From: Miscanthus floridulus
Taxonomy: Eukaryota > Streptophyta > Magnoliopsida > Poales > Poaceae
NCBI RefSeq assembly: GCF_019320115.1
Contig: NC_089589.1
Span: 21,476,580 to 21,540,579 of the forward strand
Length of the DNA: 64,000 nucleotides
Reading direction: 5' to 3'
Under the pieces are notes generated by a model. That model was not told the DNA's origin and did no database searches. It was given only the letters and a program-made list of their open reading frames with translations. The position numbers were made by a program, and so were the translations under genes. Positions 9,394 to 22,440 of the stretch are shown here, in pieces (positions within the stretch are counted from its first letter, which is position 1; the number at the start of each line of letters is the position of its first letter).

Positions 9394-11892
9394 TCAAGGG
9401 GCGAATTCCCAGACCCCGTCCATGAAAGAATCACCATTGTTGACGAAATCCTGTTGAAAGAAAACAAGTTTAGTTAGATAAATATCATTTAAGTAGTAGT
9501 CATCAATATATTCCACATGCAAAGCCTTAGTCTAGACAGAGTAAATTTAAAATAAGCTAGCAATTTAACATGTCTTATGGTCAGGTTATGCATGAACAAG
9601 CATGATGAATCTGAGCAATACACTGAGCCACTAAGTACTAACAACTAGAAGTATTTTTTATTTAACTAGAAATAATTAAACCAACATCAGTTAGGAAATT
9701 CCTCATGTGTTAATTTACTTTTGCACAAAAATGCGAAATGGAATACAATGAAAATAAGGACAGATACAGATTGTATGCATAAAAAGGAGGAGAAAGGATC
9801 TTACTTGATTAACCAAGTGAGCAAGGAAATCATCCAAGTCACCACTCTCCGCATTTTGTGCCTCACTTGTTCCCATGAGGAATTCATTGATGTTATTCAC
9901 TTGGTCATTAACTGCTTGCTGATTAACAGTGCTACCTTCATGGAGGTTGTCACTTGCACCACCGCCATTCAGCACCTGGGTTAGCATGGCAGAATTGTCT
10001 ATCTGAAGGTTAGGTCTCGTGCTTGAAGAACTAGCCAAAGCAGAATTGCCAATCGGCGTCAATGTAGAGTGTTTGTCGTTTCCAAAGCTGAATGGTGCCA
10101 CTTGCTCTCCGAAACCAACCACTGGTATGGCTTTCCCCATGATTCCTGTGATTTTCTTTTGATACTCATTTCCGAAAGTTGGAACCTGTCCAGAGGTGCG
10201 TGCAAGTCTTGACAACTGGTTGATCTTGAAAATGTTACCCTGTGAAGGATCTTCAGACGTTCCAATATTATGACCAAGATCAGAAAACCTTGATGGCATA
10301 GCAGCTTTCCGGGAGTTGCTAGGTCCTGCAAATTGGTGAACTTCCCTAGCAACCTTGTTAAATAAGCTAGCAGAACATGATTGAGGCTTAACCGAAGGCT
10401 GGTTCACCAACTCCGGAAACTGCAATGGTAAATGACCAGGAGCCAGCATCTCACCATTTGCTATGTCTTCGAAAGGAATATCTCTGCTTGATCCCAAAAT
10501 CTTGCCACGCAATATGCTCGCATAGGAGCTGCAAGAACGTGACGAAGAAAAGCACATGTTCGAGGTCAATGGTGGACCGTCGTTTGAGCTGTTTGCAAAT
10601 GAACTCCCAGAAATATCAACAGAGAAAGGTTTGCTTGCATTCAACAGCACACCATTTGAAACATTTCCAAAGGAGTTGCCAGAAGGACCAGAAGGGAAGC
10701 ACTGGCTTGCACCTGGCAGCCCACCACTCGATACAGGTGCATAGGACTTGCCAGAAGAGATGAATTTGCTGATATCCTGCACTGGCATAGGCATAACATC
10801 TTTGTGCAGGTTGGCACCATGGCCAACTGTTTCCATGTCTGACCGAGGAATGCCCAAGTTTTTGTGTGCGCTCATGACATTTACTGACTGTGTGGGCAGC
10901 AAAGTCTGCGTTCCAATTGTAGATGAGGAATTCATCTTTCCAAAATGGTTGCTTGAGCTCGGAGAGCCAATGAAGGATGGGACATTCATGTTTCTCCACA
11001 ATGCTTCAGTTTCATCAGCAAATGGATTAGAATTCGTCAGTGTGCCGTCGCTGAGTTTTTTGAGGTAGATTCAGTACTTCTGAACTCACAAAATAGAAAA
11101 ATAACGTTTTGTTAAGAAAAAAAATGACAAATCCATAAAATGAATGAAGTGGGCTCTTAATCATGGGAAGAAACAAAAGAAATTCAGGGCAAGAAAAACT
11201 AACTCTAGAAGTGCACATGTGTATAACATACCAAACTCCATACATATGTGTACGCGACTAGAGCTTTGTGTGTATATCTTTAACAATAATATAGTTGATA
11301 GTAACACAAGCATAGCGATCAAGCATAAGAGTAGAAAACCAAACCAGCAGATGGCTGGCGACATTCTCTCTAGTAAGGCCTTCCACATTCATGATTTCTA
11401 ATATCTTCTTTGGAACAGCCCCTACATTTACAACAACAAAATATTTGTTAAGAGAAACATATTTAACAGAAGAATTGTTGATAGATAAATCCATGAAACA
11501 TGAGAACTTACTGTCAATGCCAATCTGACCAACAGCCTCTACAAACTTCCAGTGTAGTTGACCACACCACCGGACCCTTTGCTTCTTCTGTGCTGATGTG
11601 TTCTCATTTTCCTCATCAGCAACATCCACAACCCTTTTGTTTTTCTTTGAATACTTCTTTCTACGGTTTGCTCCAATTTTCTCACCTTTATCAGCATCCC
11701 CAGATGGCAACTTCTGAATAGCATCATCACTGTCACTGTTGATGCTGTTCCGTGGATCATTCTTACTATTCTTCACCACATGTGTCCTTATCCCCCTAAG
11801 CTGCTCGAGGCGCACTGGCTTTACCAAATAATCACAGGCCCCATGCTTTATCCCTTTCACTATAGTCTGTGTCTCGCTGTTTGTGGATAGCA
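9394..11892 (-). CDS. Type-B response regulator, exons 3-6 (nonsense in GARP domain)
   Basis: The 3' part of a two-component type-B response regulator (cytokinin transcription factor). Exons on -: 11892-11512, 11421-11345, 11079-9805, 9450-9394 (stop TGA 9396-9394). Exon 3 gives the end of the receiver (LSTNSETQT, CDYLVKPVRLEQLR with Lys113), an acidic linker, a KKYSKKNKR nuclear-signal-like stretch and the start of the GARP/Myb domain (KKQRVRWCGQLHWKFVEAVG). Exon 4 gives AVPKKILEIMNVEGLTREN and VASHLL. Exon 5 should open KYRIYLKKLS but reads Lys-Tyr-TGA (11073-11071), a CGA-to-TGA change. The next 423 codons are otherwise open, with the usual Ser/Gln/Asn-rich activation region ending DFVNNGDSFMDGVWEF. 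Exons 1-6 total 685 codons in frame. The annotated protein would stop after 243 residues. It may be a decaying allele or paralogue. Confidence 0.9.
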
Positions 11893-12840
11893 CTGCATGA
11901 CATAAGGCAACATAAGTCAATTATGATATACAGAAGTCAATAAGCTCAATAGACTAGACAATGAATGGTCTAGTGGCCTTCATATTCAGTTGACTAGGCA
12001 CATTTTTCAATTTCTGTTTTCTTTAGGCATTGCATGTGTCATTTACTTTCATTTTTAAGAAAACATGTTATACAAATGGTAAATGCAATTCTCTATCATT
12101 TCCACTTTTGTCATTTCAAATAATTTAAAATAAACTTTACAAATTTATTAGAACGGGGCATTGTTCACATCCTTATGGAAACGTCTAGTTATTATAAAAA
12201 CCAACACTAATGAACCAAATTGCAGGCGATAAATTCAGAAGTTATCTTGGTTGCACCTATAGGGCTTACTAATCCATGGCATTGTACGAAACCGTGCATA
12301 AGTGACAGGATTCAATTGTTAGATTGATTGCTCCTGTTACTTAAATCTGAACAAATGGTAGCACACGAGCTACAAGAAACAATATAGTAGTTACTGATTG
12401 CACCTACTACATATGAACAAATAGTAGCATATGAAATTAACTACAAGCAACAGTTCAGTAGCTAGATTGATTCAGCGATTTGGATTTGTTAAAATTTCTT
12501 TTGCATCTGAAATTGTTGAAATTCACAAATTTTCCATCCAAATTGCAGTAAAAAAGTTAGATGAAATCTGAAAATGTGAATTTCTAAATGGTTCACTAAT
12601 ATGCTTCCTACTTTGCATTTATAACTTAGCCGTAGACCACAAACAAGCTTCAATTATGACTAGAAGGGGTGTCTGGTTTGAACCATATAGCACAGTAATT
12701 TCCCCCTCTTAGATGCAAGAAAATCGAAGGAAAAAAATGGTTTAGACGATAAATCTACCCTAAGACCAATTAGACATAGGAAAGGGTGCTTACCACATCA
12801 GCAAAGTATATAACAACAATACAATTCCAAAAGAAAGATA

Positions 12841-13119
12841 CTCCCTCTGGTCACAAAAACATGTCATTTTGGGCAAGCTTTGGTCAAAGCTTAAAAACTA
12901 CAAACATTATTAACTTTTAAATTAATGGGTTTTAAGATATAAGTTATATGTATAGGTTTCTATTCAAAACACTTGCAAAGCCTCATGAATTTTAACAATT
13001 TTAGGAAATATTCTAGAACAAATTAGAGGTCAAAGATACACATCAACATTTTAGGGAAAAAGATATGCATCAAGAACCGTGCAAAGTCAAATGTGACAAT
13101 TATTTTTGACCAAAGGCAG
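12841..13119. mobile_element. Stowaway-like (Tc1/mariner) MITE
   Basis: A 279-bp element starting CTCCCTCTGGTCACAAAAA, with an end reading TACTGCCTTTGGTCAAAAA on the other strand. It is flanked by TA on both sides (12839-12840 and 13120-13121). The CTCCCTC end and TA target are diagnostic of Stowaway. Located in intron 2 of the response regulator. Confidence 0.85.
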
Positions 13120-13589
13120 TACTTCAGAAGGAATTTTTTGGTGAAATAATTTTCTTTTCGTCAATGAACCAACGATAGTGCACAAAATGACAAATAACAA
13201 AATTCGATTACATATAGGGAAAACTATAACATATGTGTAACTAAAATTGAAAACAATGAGATGTCGACTTGGCTATGAACAAATAGTAACACACACAAGT
13301 ACAAAAAACAAAATTTATTTTCCATAGGGCTAATGAATGCGCCATAACATATGAAACTAAAAACAATATCATTAAGAAGTCCATCAACATCATCTAGCGC
13401 TTATATGAACAAACAGTAACGGTCTAATGCATACTGAAAACAGACAAAATTTTAGTTTCCATGCAATGCTTACAAACAAACTGTGAGCGTGAAGCTACAA
13501 ATGACAAAAATAAGTAGCCAGCGCCACTGTACTTAGCACTTACGAACAGGAGGTAACATACAAGCACTACTACATATATCATTTATAGG

Positions 13590-13765
13590 GGCGGCTCAAG
13601 ACCATTTGTAGGAGTGGTTTGGCCAGCCGCCCCTACCAAACTGTCTCTACAAATTATGTATTTGTAGGGGCGGTTCCCAGACCGCCCCTACAAATCGATT
13701 TGTAGTACAGCCGCCCCTATAATATCTATTTGTAGGGGCGGTTCAGTCTAGAACCGCCCCTACAG
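13590..13765. repeat. Left subterminal motif array of the 13.3-kb CACTA
   Basis: Six or more copies, in both orientations, of the GTAGGGGCGG/CCGCCCCTAC word, several followed by AAAT. Such arrays are where the element-encoded TNPA/TNP1-type protein is expected to bind (family knowledge). Positions 13766-14140 hold no recognised coding sequence. Confidence 0.85.
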
Positions 13766-14143
13766 TACATTTTCCCGCAAAAAAAATATTCAAATTTACA
13801 ATTCAATTTTGACCAGAACACTGTTTGTTTCCGCGTATTCCATCCAACGTTCGCGTTGCCGGATGCCCCGCGACCAATGTTCCGCCGAAGGCCCCGCGAC
13901 CAGTGTTCGCGTTGCCGAACTCCCCGTGACCAACGTGAGCGAGGAAAGCAAGATAATCCCACCGAACGTCCAACGACCAACGTTCCGAACCGCGTTCGCT
14001 CAAGAGTATTATATAAACTACAAGCACAAGAGTATTATATAAACTACAATTACAAGTCCAATTCACAAGAATATATACAATCCATCATTAAATATACATA
14101 ATTCACAAGGTAAAACCAATGTCAAATTCCATACACATTGTTA

Positions 14144-17100
14144 TCAATGTTCTAGAGCTAGCATTTCAGTCTCACGAAGGTGTTGGTACTGAGAATTTCT
14201 ACCTAAGTTAGCCTCTCGGTCATGGTAGGTGCCTTTGACGTGTACAATATGGTCCAATATAAAGTTGCAAAGGTCGCTGACGAGCTCTAAGAGTTGGTCA
14301 TCCTTGTATGGGTCTCTTTTCATTTCTTTCTCTTCTTTCCACCACAAGAGAGTAAGTTTCGGTTTAGTATTTCATACCATGTACGAAGTTTTTATACTAC
14401 GGGTGAAGAAGTTCAAACTTACCCTTAAGGGGTGTCTCCTGTAGGCACCGGTGTTACTCATCATAGAACATATATAGTATCCACAATGTACACTCCCAGG
14501 CTTCTGCTTGGGGCACCATGTGTTTTGCCTATGAAAATGTTAAGTAATGCTTTTGACAGCCATGTAATGGAGTACTGAAGAAGTAAGTTACACTTACCGC
14601 ACATAGTGTTTTTATTGCTAGCTTTTCCTTCCTTGCTGGATCATGCCTTCCGTGATGTTTAGTGACATAGAACCTAAATGCCTTGTTCAAATTATTTTAG
14701 CAAATACAACTTGTTAGTATCCAAAAGTGAACGTTAGAAGTATGTATACAAACATATAAGCTAATGAGGATTGTCGATATGTATACGTCTTGAGAATCGA
14801 TATGAAGTCTTTGTATGTCACCGGGTCCCTATCTATTGAATCAAAGACCCATGCCATGCTCCTCCTGACATCGACGTCTATACAAATCCAGTGGTTGCTA
14901 TATGGATTTAATCATAGAACTAGATAAGCTATTTTGCATAAGCTTTAAGTATAGAGTTGAACTTACTCGAAGTTGTATGGTAGCCATATAGTAGAGTGCT
15001 GTTGGAGAATTTTGAAAGCCAGGGCAATGTATGCCGCAACCTTAAGGGACTCTTCCCTTAGTTTTGCCGTACGGATGTGCTCTTTCTCTTGAAGAGCCTT
15101 TCCAGTAGCTAGCTCTTTGGCATCCAGTAGCCACTGTTTAGGATAATTAAAATTTATTTGTGCTATAGCTTGAGGGTCTATATACCCGGCTTTCACACTT
15201 GGCATTTGTTTGACAATGTGCACTTGCATTCTACAAATCACGGCATGGGTTAGTTACAACAAAATTCAAAGATTACATTCATATCATATCGGGAGGACAA
15301 GGACTTACAGGCACCACGTGCGAATTAGATTCATCTCCATTGCTCCAAGGTGAAAGCATGTCTGTATGTCATTGAAGTCAAAGACAATTTTCCCGGTTGG
15401 GCTTCCAAATGTGCCGGTGGGGAAGCATGCTTGTATGAGGTCTATGCTCATTGGGAGAACATGCAAGTACCAATCATGGAACCTTCTCATTCCAAGTGGT
15501 AGGCGCTGGATGTCCTGGTTTGGTAGGAAGGGCTTGCCTCTTTCATATATTTTTGGGCAATCCTTTGACCATTTGATGGCATCAATATTTGGATACTGCT
15601 TTGCTGTTTGGTGGAGTTTGCTAGTGACGGCCTCCTCAGAACCCCATGATGTGACTTTTTTAACTTGGTTCTCAGGCTTGAACTGGTCATGGGAATGCCA
15701 CTTGGACACCGACGAGACGTCTTTCATCGGAACATAAATTGGTCTTATGGTGATTGGATGCTTCTTTCGAAGTTCCCATTCAGGCACGTCCTCATCTTCT
15801 TGTGCATCTCCTTCTTTAGGAGGCACTCGTTGTTCATGTATCAGCTATGCTTGTTGAGAAGACTGTGTCATCTCAATATGCACTTGCTTGGTACGAGCTG
15901 GAGAAGACACATGCTCGCTAGGAGGCAGGAAGAATGTGGCATCTCAAGAATGTGGTGGTCATAAGACTGTGAAAATATCTCCCCGACCTCAACAACTCCC
16001 TCCAAATTTGGGAGAGCGGGAGGCGGCGAAGAAGCAATCAATATAATGTTCTGTTTGTGCCAGAGGATGAACTGCCCCATTACGTCTCCGAGTAACACCA
16101 GCCCCTCAGGAGTTGCGTAGTCTATTCTCCACTGCATGAACTCGGGCTTCACGGTATGCACCTCGACCCTAGTGTAGTCCGGCGAAATCTTATTATTGTG
16201 GTGTAAGCCATCGGGAGGATGTGCCACACCCGTTGCCACCTCCATCACAATGTTTTGCCGCCCGCTGAGAAACACCAAGGTGCAACTAGTTGGTTCCCGT
16301 ATGCGATCGACGGGGTTTGTGGCTACAGTGGAACCTTGGCTACTAGGAACTTTCGGAGGGCTACCAACTAATGCCAGTTCTCCTGGTGGCGTCATTAATG
16401 TCCGTGGCTCTATAGACAATCCTTGCTCCTCCAACGCCTTCGCAACTAGAGCCTTTACTTCGAGCTCAAGATTAGTCTCCCGGTCTCTGCCATGTTTCTT
16501 GTACATGTGTCTGTCCTCTTCGAATCCTTGCTTCTAGGTCGTCCTTTTCCCTAGCCCCCTGGTGTAGCCTGTGTACTCCTTGTTTCTCAAGCCAAGGCTA
16601 AGCTTGTCCCTCTCTCTGGAAGGATTGAATGAGCCCTTCTCCTTGTCTTCAGCATATTTCAGTATCCTTGATACTGCCTCTTGGGTCTCTGGTCTATCAA
16701 ACTTAAGATTACGGCCGGATGATTCTGTACTCCTCGCATATATCCAATTCCTTGAGCGTACCTTCAAATTCATCACATCGATATTCCTAGCAGTTGCGGC
16801 CTCTTCGTCTATCTTCCTAAACTACTCTTCCTTGGTATAGTAGCCACCGGGGCCTAGATGATGGTGGTGTTTGTTCCACTTCACTAGCTCGGTGTTACGG
16901 GCACTGAGCTCCAATGCCTCCGATGAAGTCTTTTGAGCCACGAGCTCCTCCCATTGACTAGGAGTTATTTTGCTGAACTCGTTGAAGGGAGTTAACCCCT
17001 TTTGGATATACTTCTTGTTGAGCTCCGACCTCCAACGTCAGAATGACTCTCCCATCATCCTGAAAGCATTTTTTTTACCAGTTCATGCTTACCCTCTGAA

Positions 17101-17918
17101 AATCTAAAATTGAGCTTCAGCTACCTATCTCATAGTTCATTCTTTTTCTTCTCTGGTACCTCTTTCCAGTTAGGGATTGCTGGGTTCAATTTATCTCTTA
17201 CTAGGGCTCCGGTCACATTACAGAATCATCCTCTTAATTCCTTTGGCTCAAGGATCTCCTCTACTGACTCGACCTCCGTTATAACATAGCATGCCTTATC
17301 TGGATATAAATTTGCTTTTCTATCCCCTTGTTTCCTCTTAGGCTTGGTAGTCGTGGTTGTGTCTTGAGGTTGTGGAGCAGAGGCCTCAATGTCCATCTCT
17401 ATAGCTGTTGCCTCTGCTCTCCTTTCCTCTACTCTGTCTTGTCTAGCGAGATGTCACGGACGTCGATGTTGTCTTTTCCGAGTTTCAGGAGGGACCTGTA
17501 TATACGACAGGTCAAAGTGTTAGCAGAGGTAACACAGCCAAGCTTTAGCAAAATTTACAAGCTAAGGCTTTATCCCTACCTCCTCGTTCGGGTCAAAATC
17601 CTTGTCCAAATCTTCCTCCGTTGGCCTCCTTCTGGCTTCACGTGGGAAAGGATCCTCAGGACTTACATATCCCTCTTCTGAGTCATCATCATCATCATCA
17701 TCCTCTTCTTCTTCGCCTTCAGCAACCTCTCCTACTCTTCCTTCTGCTCCCCCTTCCTCCTTGTCACACTGCTCCTGAGTAAGCATCACTTCTAGATCAT
17801 TTTCTATCTCGTTATTGAACTTCTCCTGAGTAAGCTGGTCCTCTAGTGCTTGCTCCTCATAGGTTGGCTGCTCATCATGCTCGGGGCATCGGGCTGCACT
17901 GTCTGGTGTCCGTGACAT
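14144..17918 (-). pseudogene. CACTA second gene: Transposase_24-like plus Ulp1-like protease
   Basis: A multi-exon gene read right to left from ATG 17918. It starts with an acidic N-terminus (a run of seven D near 17690, from a CAT repeat), then a Lys-rich segment. Next comes a Transposase_24/TNP1-like region (17300-16850: GALVRDKLNPAIPNWKEVP, QWEELVAQKTSSEA, NKHHHHLGPGGYYTKEE), a long linker (16776-15868), and a conserved block ending FDFNDIQTCFHLGAMEMNL (15826-15305). The C-terminal Ulp1-like cysteine protease follows: LPYNFE | NHWICIDVDV...VFDSID (14900-14800) supplies His and Asp, and GSVHCGYYIC (about 14500) supplies Cys. In-frame stops occur, for example TAG near 16537 and TGA near 17243. 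Ulp1-type domains cleave SUMO-like modifiers; their role in transposons is unknown. A comparable gene lies at 52071-56055. Confidence 0.75.
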
Positions 17919-19940
17919 TATTTCATGCTTTGTTCTAATAGATGCAAGAAAGTGTGCTTTAGGTACGTGAGAAGATATAAGAAATCAAAAAGGTCTATAA
18001 ACCAAAGTAGTCCTATAAAACAACAATATATAAAAAACGAGTAGTAGCAGTAGTAGAGGCCTCAGAAACATGTCAATCATCATCTGATCTTAAACTTGGA
18101 GCATCAAGGCATCATAACAGAGAAGAGAGGAGAAGGTAATGTAGGGGCGGCTGCTAATGATGCCACGTTCCTTACAAGTTCTTGATCATCAGCTCATATT
18201 CGATATAATGTATGGACTTAGACAATTTCATCATCGGCAAAACAAAGGAGAGGAGAGGAGAGGGGAGATTTGGCAAAAAAAGCAACAGATGCTTAACAAA
18301 CATAGAGAGGAAAAGGTGTAAAAAAATAGCAGCTGCTTCCCAAACATAGAGGATAGGAAAAATAGCCAAAAAACAGTTGACTGCTGCCACATGGTTGGAA
18401 GACCCCTGCAGATCAAAATCTAGTAACTTAGATGTGGTAAATAATGGATTAGAGTAGAGGAGTAATAGTAGATAGAGTAATAGTAGAGGAGTAGAGTAGA
18501 GGAGGAGTAGAGAAATGTAGCAGCCAGTAGTTAAGAGCAGCAGCCACTTAGATACAGTAGTAGTCGTAGATAGAGTAGTAGAAGTGAGCCACTTAGTAGC
18601 AGCCACTTAGTAGTATAGGGAAGTGAGTAGAGTAGCAGCCAGCAGCTAGGGAAGAGAGTAGAGTAGCAGCCAGCTAGTAGTAGGAGTAGCTAGCAGTAGC
18701 AAGTAGAGTAGTAGTAGTTCAGTAGAGTAGTCTAGGACAGTAGTAGGACAATAGTATAGCAGTAGAGTAGAGAGTAGTTCAGTAGTAGTAGAGTAGAGAG
18801 TAGTTGAGTAGTAGTAGAACAGTAGTATAGCAGAAGTAGTACACGAGCAAAGCCACTTAGTAGTGCAGTTGAGAGTAGGAGAGGAGTAGTAGGATGGTAG
18901 TATAGCAGGAGCCACTTAGTAAGTCAAACTGGAAGGAGATTCCAAGAGCTCAAACACGGAAGATACGAACGAAACAGCTTGCTGGACTGGAAATTCCAAG
19001 AGCTGCAATCAGAAAATCAGTCTTCACAAGGCAACGCACAACACAGGAAGGAGATGTTGCTGCTGCACAAAAAACTTGGCCGATTTGCCTGGATGGCCTG
19101 GCGGATCAGCAGGCTTGGCCGAGCAGCCTTGCTGCTGCTACGCACACATCAGAGAGAGAGAGAGAGAGAGAGGTACAAATGGAGATAAGCTCTCAACCAT
19201 GCATACTACTCTAATCAAAATGAAGTAATATAACACTTTCAGTAAATATATATAGCCAATGATTGATTTGGTATTTCACGGATGCATCAAGCAAGCTTTT
19301 GACCAACCAAAATCAAGCACGGACAGTACATGCACAGCGACAAGGGGCTACTCTCCGACCTGCTCTAGAAAGGACGCACGCACAGGAACGTGCAAAGCTA
19401 CCTCTAAAAAAAAAGATCACATGAACTATCCGACCTCTAATCGATGAATTGTGGCACTGGACCAGAAAATTTGTTATGGGACAGATTAAGGTCCAGCAGT
19501 GCTTTCATGCTGCTGAAGGATGAAGGGAAAGAACCCTGAAACATGTTTCTGTCAAGATAGAAACTATCTTAAAATGATTTGACCCTCTTGTCAATTTCAT
19601 AAATTCATTCAGTTTATATCGAGGTGCTGAGGTTATCGTATCAATATTAGCTTCTTAACTAATTTTCCAATCTAGTTATCCTATCATATGAACAATATTA
19701 ATTGGAATGGTTTAATTTCGAGCAAGGTACTTGAGAAGTTGCTACCAAATTATGAGTTTGTTTATATACATATAATTATATTGAGCTTTATCATGGTTTG
19801 TTGTTGTATTTCATTATCGAATACTACTTGTAAGTAAAAATTAATTTCAGCTTATATAGCATATATAGGAGATGCTATGTCCTTAAGCATGCATGAGTTG
19901 TGTTAGCAATGCTCCAGCAACGATATATACTAGATTCACC
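17919..19940. other. CACTA interior: AGT-rich low complexity and intron-like DNA
   Basis: No gene is supported. 18420-18910 is a low-complexity tract of GTAGAGTAGTAGTAG/AGCAGCCACTTAG words, and 19151-19172 is an (AG)n run. Open frames here are by-products of the triplet-like repeat. The tract probably lies in the long first intron of the second CACTA gene. Confidence 0.5.
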
Positions 19941-19944
19941 CTAA

Positions 19945-21126
19945 GGTCTCCTTTGGATGACATGGGGGCAAATGCGCGTGGATTTCAACACCAAAGGAGA
20001 TTTTTAGCCCTGCACATGACATCCCCTCCCACTCCGGTGACAGTAACCCACGGATGCCAAATTTCCAGCGGTGCAATCTGTGCACGGGAGCGAGAACATG
20101 GGCGTGGAAAGTCGTGCAGCTCCGGCGCAGAGCAGAGCAGCAGCAGGTAGGCGACGCCGGTGGCCACTCCGCTGGTGGCTTTGAGTGCAAGCATGTAGAT
20201 GGCCGCCCTGGCCCCGCATGAGCCACCACGCGCGGCCCACTACACTTGCGCCACGCCGCCTGGGCTCTGCCGCGGACACGGCAACAGTGACGGCGCATAG
20301 ACGTCGGTGAGGTAGACGAGGAAGAGCGTGGCGAGGAGCGCAAGCAGCGCGTCGAGAAAGAGCAGCATGAGAGAGTAGTCCAGGAGGATGACCGTGAGGC
20401 GCGAGCACGGCCAGGGCCACGATGGCGGCGGCGCGGGCTAGCTCCAGGACGTACCCAAACGCGATGGTCAGCACGGCCCTAGACTTTGCCCTGGGCCACA
20501 CCGAGCGCCTCGGTCACGGTGGCGCGTCGGTCTGCGGCAGAGAAGACGGTGGAGATCTTGATGGCGGATCCGGCCACAACGGCGGCGAGGAGGCAGCCGA
20601 CGGCGGCGAGAAGAAGTCGCTGGAGGTCGGACTGGAGGGCCTTGACGAGATCCCGGTACGCGGCGGTGGCCGGGTCGACGCGGCTGGTGGCGTCTGCGTC
20701 CAGCAAGCACAGCGGCGTCTAGCGGCTGCACGGACAGGGCGTTGCTGATGAGCAGCGCCGCGGCGAGGGCGACCATGAGGACCAGGAGCGGGATGAGGAG
20801 CACGCCATTACGGCCCGGGAGGACGGCGCCGTGCTTTAGAAACGTCAAGGAGCCATGGCCATGACGAGGCAGAGACGCTTGGAGATCCAGTCATCTAGCG
20901 AGCGCGAGGGATAGAACGATGGGGAAAGAGAATCGCGAGTGCGGAGTAGTTTTTTCTGCGCCCCGGGGAATTGACGGGGATAGGGCTACAAAGGCACGGG
21001 TTACGTGGGGGTGTGGTGTATCCAAAAGGGCACCGTGGATTGGCGAGGCAGCGAAGACACTGGCCTTCTCCCCCACGCGGATTAGCCAGGAATCCCCCCC
21101 GTGGATTGGGCTACCCAAAGGAGCCC
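19945..21126 (-). mobile_element. Inverted-repeat-bounded unit carrying a host gene fragment
   Basis: Bounded by imperfect inverted ends: left GGTCTCCTTTGG, right CCAAAGGAGCCC (complement GGGCTCCTTTGG), a terminus seen in common grass MITEs. CCCTAAG is present at both outer edges (19939-19945 and 21124-21130). Inside is GC-rich DNA resembling exon sequence of a membrane-protein gene (separate entry). This looks like a small non-autonomous transposon that captured host sequence and now sits inside the CACTA. The exact ends and target duplication are uncertain. Confidence 0.5.
19985..20848 (-). pseudogene. Captured fragment of a multi-pass membrane-protein gene
   Basis: Reading right to left across shifted frames gives a coherent plant-like protein. 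It has TFLKHGAVL...LLIPLLVLMVALAAALL (a membrane segment near 20780), then PATAAYRDLVKALQSDLQRL and LLAAVGCLLAAVVAGSAIKI (second segment, near 20590), then ATVTEALGVAQGK, FGYVLELARAA (20450) and CAVTVAVSAAEPRRRGA near 20260. The pattern resembles an uncharacterised grass integral-membrane family. At least two frameshifts break it, so it is a fragment, not a working gene. No catalytic motif is visible. It lies in the leader intron of the second CACTA gene. Confidence 0.5.
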
Positions 21127-21375
21127 TAAGTATATATTTTAGTGGTCATATTGAGTATAGTGTCGGTTTCTATTTACCTCGGGGATAGGCTATCTATTCA
21201 TAATAAGACAATGCAGACGGCCATGCAGAGTCGATCCCAAAAAGAAGCGCATCCAAATCAGCAAAAACAAAGAGCATAAAAAAAACAGGCTAAACTGCCA
21301 CCCTCAACAGTAGGCGATAGATAGGTATTCAGTCATGCGTACGATACGTATCAGCAAACGTATTCACAAAGCTAG

Positions 21376-21735
21376 CTAGCGGATGAAATAGCTCTGACTC
21401 CACACTGTACATGCATGGGTGGTGCAAACGTACAGACCTGGTTCCTGGACAGACCTGGTTCCGGGTAAAATCGTTTTAAGGATGTTGGACAGCTGAATTC
21501 TTGTCAGGCCAGTTAGTTTCCCAATATCAGCAGCGATGTTACCAGAGATAGGATTATTTTGCAAACTGAAAAAGAAAAGATCGCTTGAAAGATTGCCTAC
21601 GGAACTGGGTATAAATCCTTGGAGTTGATTATCTCCGAGGTCCAATACTTGTAAACCAGTACAATTTGTTAGTGCATCCATAAAATTATTGCAAAGATCT
21701 CAAGGTATTGCAAATTTCCTATGCCGGAAGGTATT
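21376..21735 (-). pseudogene. Captured fragment of an LRR receptor-kinase gene
   Basis: One open frame on - reads MDALTNCTGLQVLDLGDNQL, then GFIPSSVGNLSSDLFFFSLQ and NNPISGNIAADIGKLTGLTR. This is three plant-type leucine-rich repeats with the LxxLxLxxNxLxGxIP spacing seen in Xa21/EFR-like receptor kinases. The surrounding frames break (upstream sequence to about 21735 still shows LRR-like words). No kinase domain, signal peptide or membrane segment is present. It is a gene piece carried in the CACTA, or trapped between nested insertions. Confidence 0.7.
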
Positions 21736-21739
21736 GCAA

Positions 21740-22440
21740 ATAGATATAAGGCATTATTGGGGTATCGAATTCTGCCAAGGCTTCACTACCTTGAAGTCAG
21801 CAGCTCCATTATTAAAAAAAAAAGATAGTGAAGAGAGTTCTATTAAAGATGGATCAGGGTAATATTTTTTTTATAAACATTTAATTTGGAAAAAAATTTA
21901 AGGTGAATGGTTTATAAGAAATTTAGTGGACATGGTCAGATGTTCTAGGAAGTGTTTCTATGCCATGGCCAAACCTAGACTCTGATTTCAAATAAACGTC
22001 ACATCAAATAGAATAGCTGTTGCACCATTCTAACTTGCCTTGAGCCAGCCGAAATTGGCCATTTAAACAAAGAAATAAAATATAAGTCATTTCACACATC
22101 ATGCCTAAAAGAAATCCTTCCCATATATAGTTGTTATGAGATAAGCTAACACAGCAGCATTGTTGGTAGTATCAAAATTCCTGTGTGTTGAAACATTTGC
22201 GCTAACCGCTCATATCAGCATCTTCGACTCAGTCAAGACTCAAGATCACAACTCCCAATTAGTAGCTAGAGTATTAGTGTATGAGCATACTATGTAGCTA
22301 GGCGTACAGTTAGATAACTCTTAACACCCAACACCCGGCAAGTGGATTAAGAACCAAAGTGGTGATTAAGTAAGCAAAAAACAGTATGGGCCGAACAATA
22401 AACTCCAACAAGTGCTATCCACCTAAGTTCATTCAATCGC
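21740..22440. other. CACTA interior, unassigned
   Basis: A/T-rich, no open frame of note and no repeat family recognised. Confidence 0.4.
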
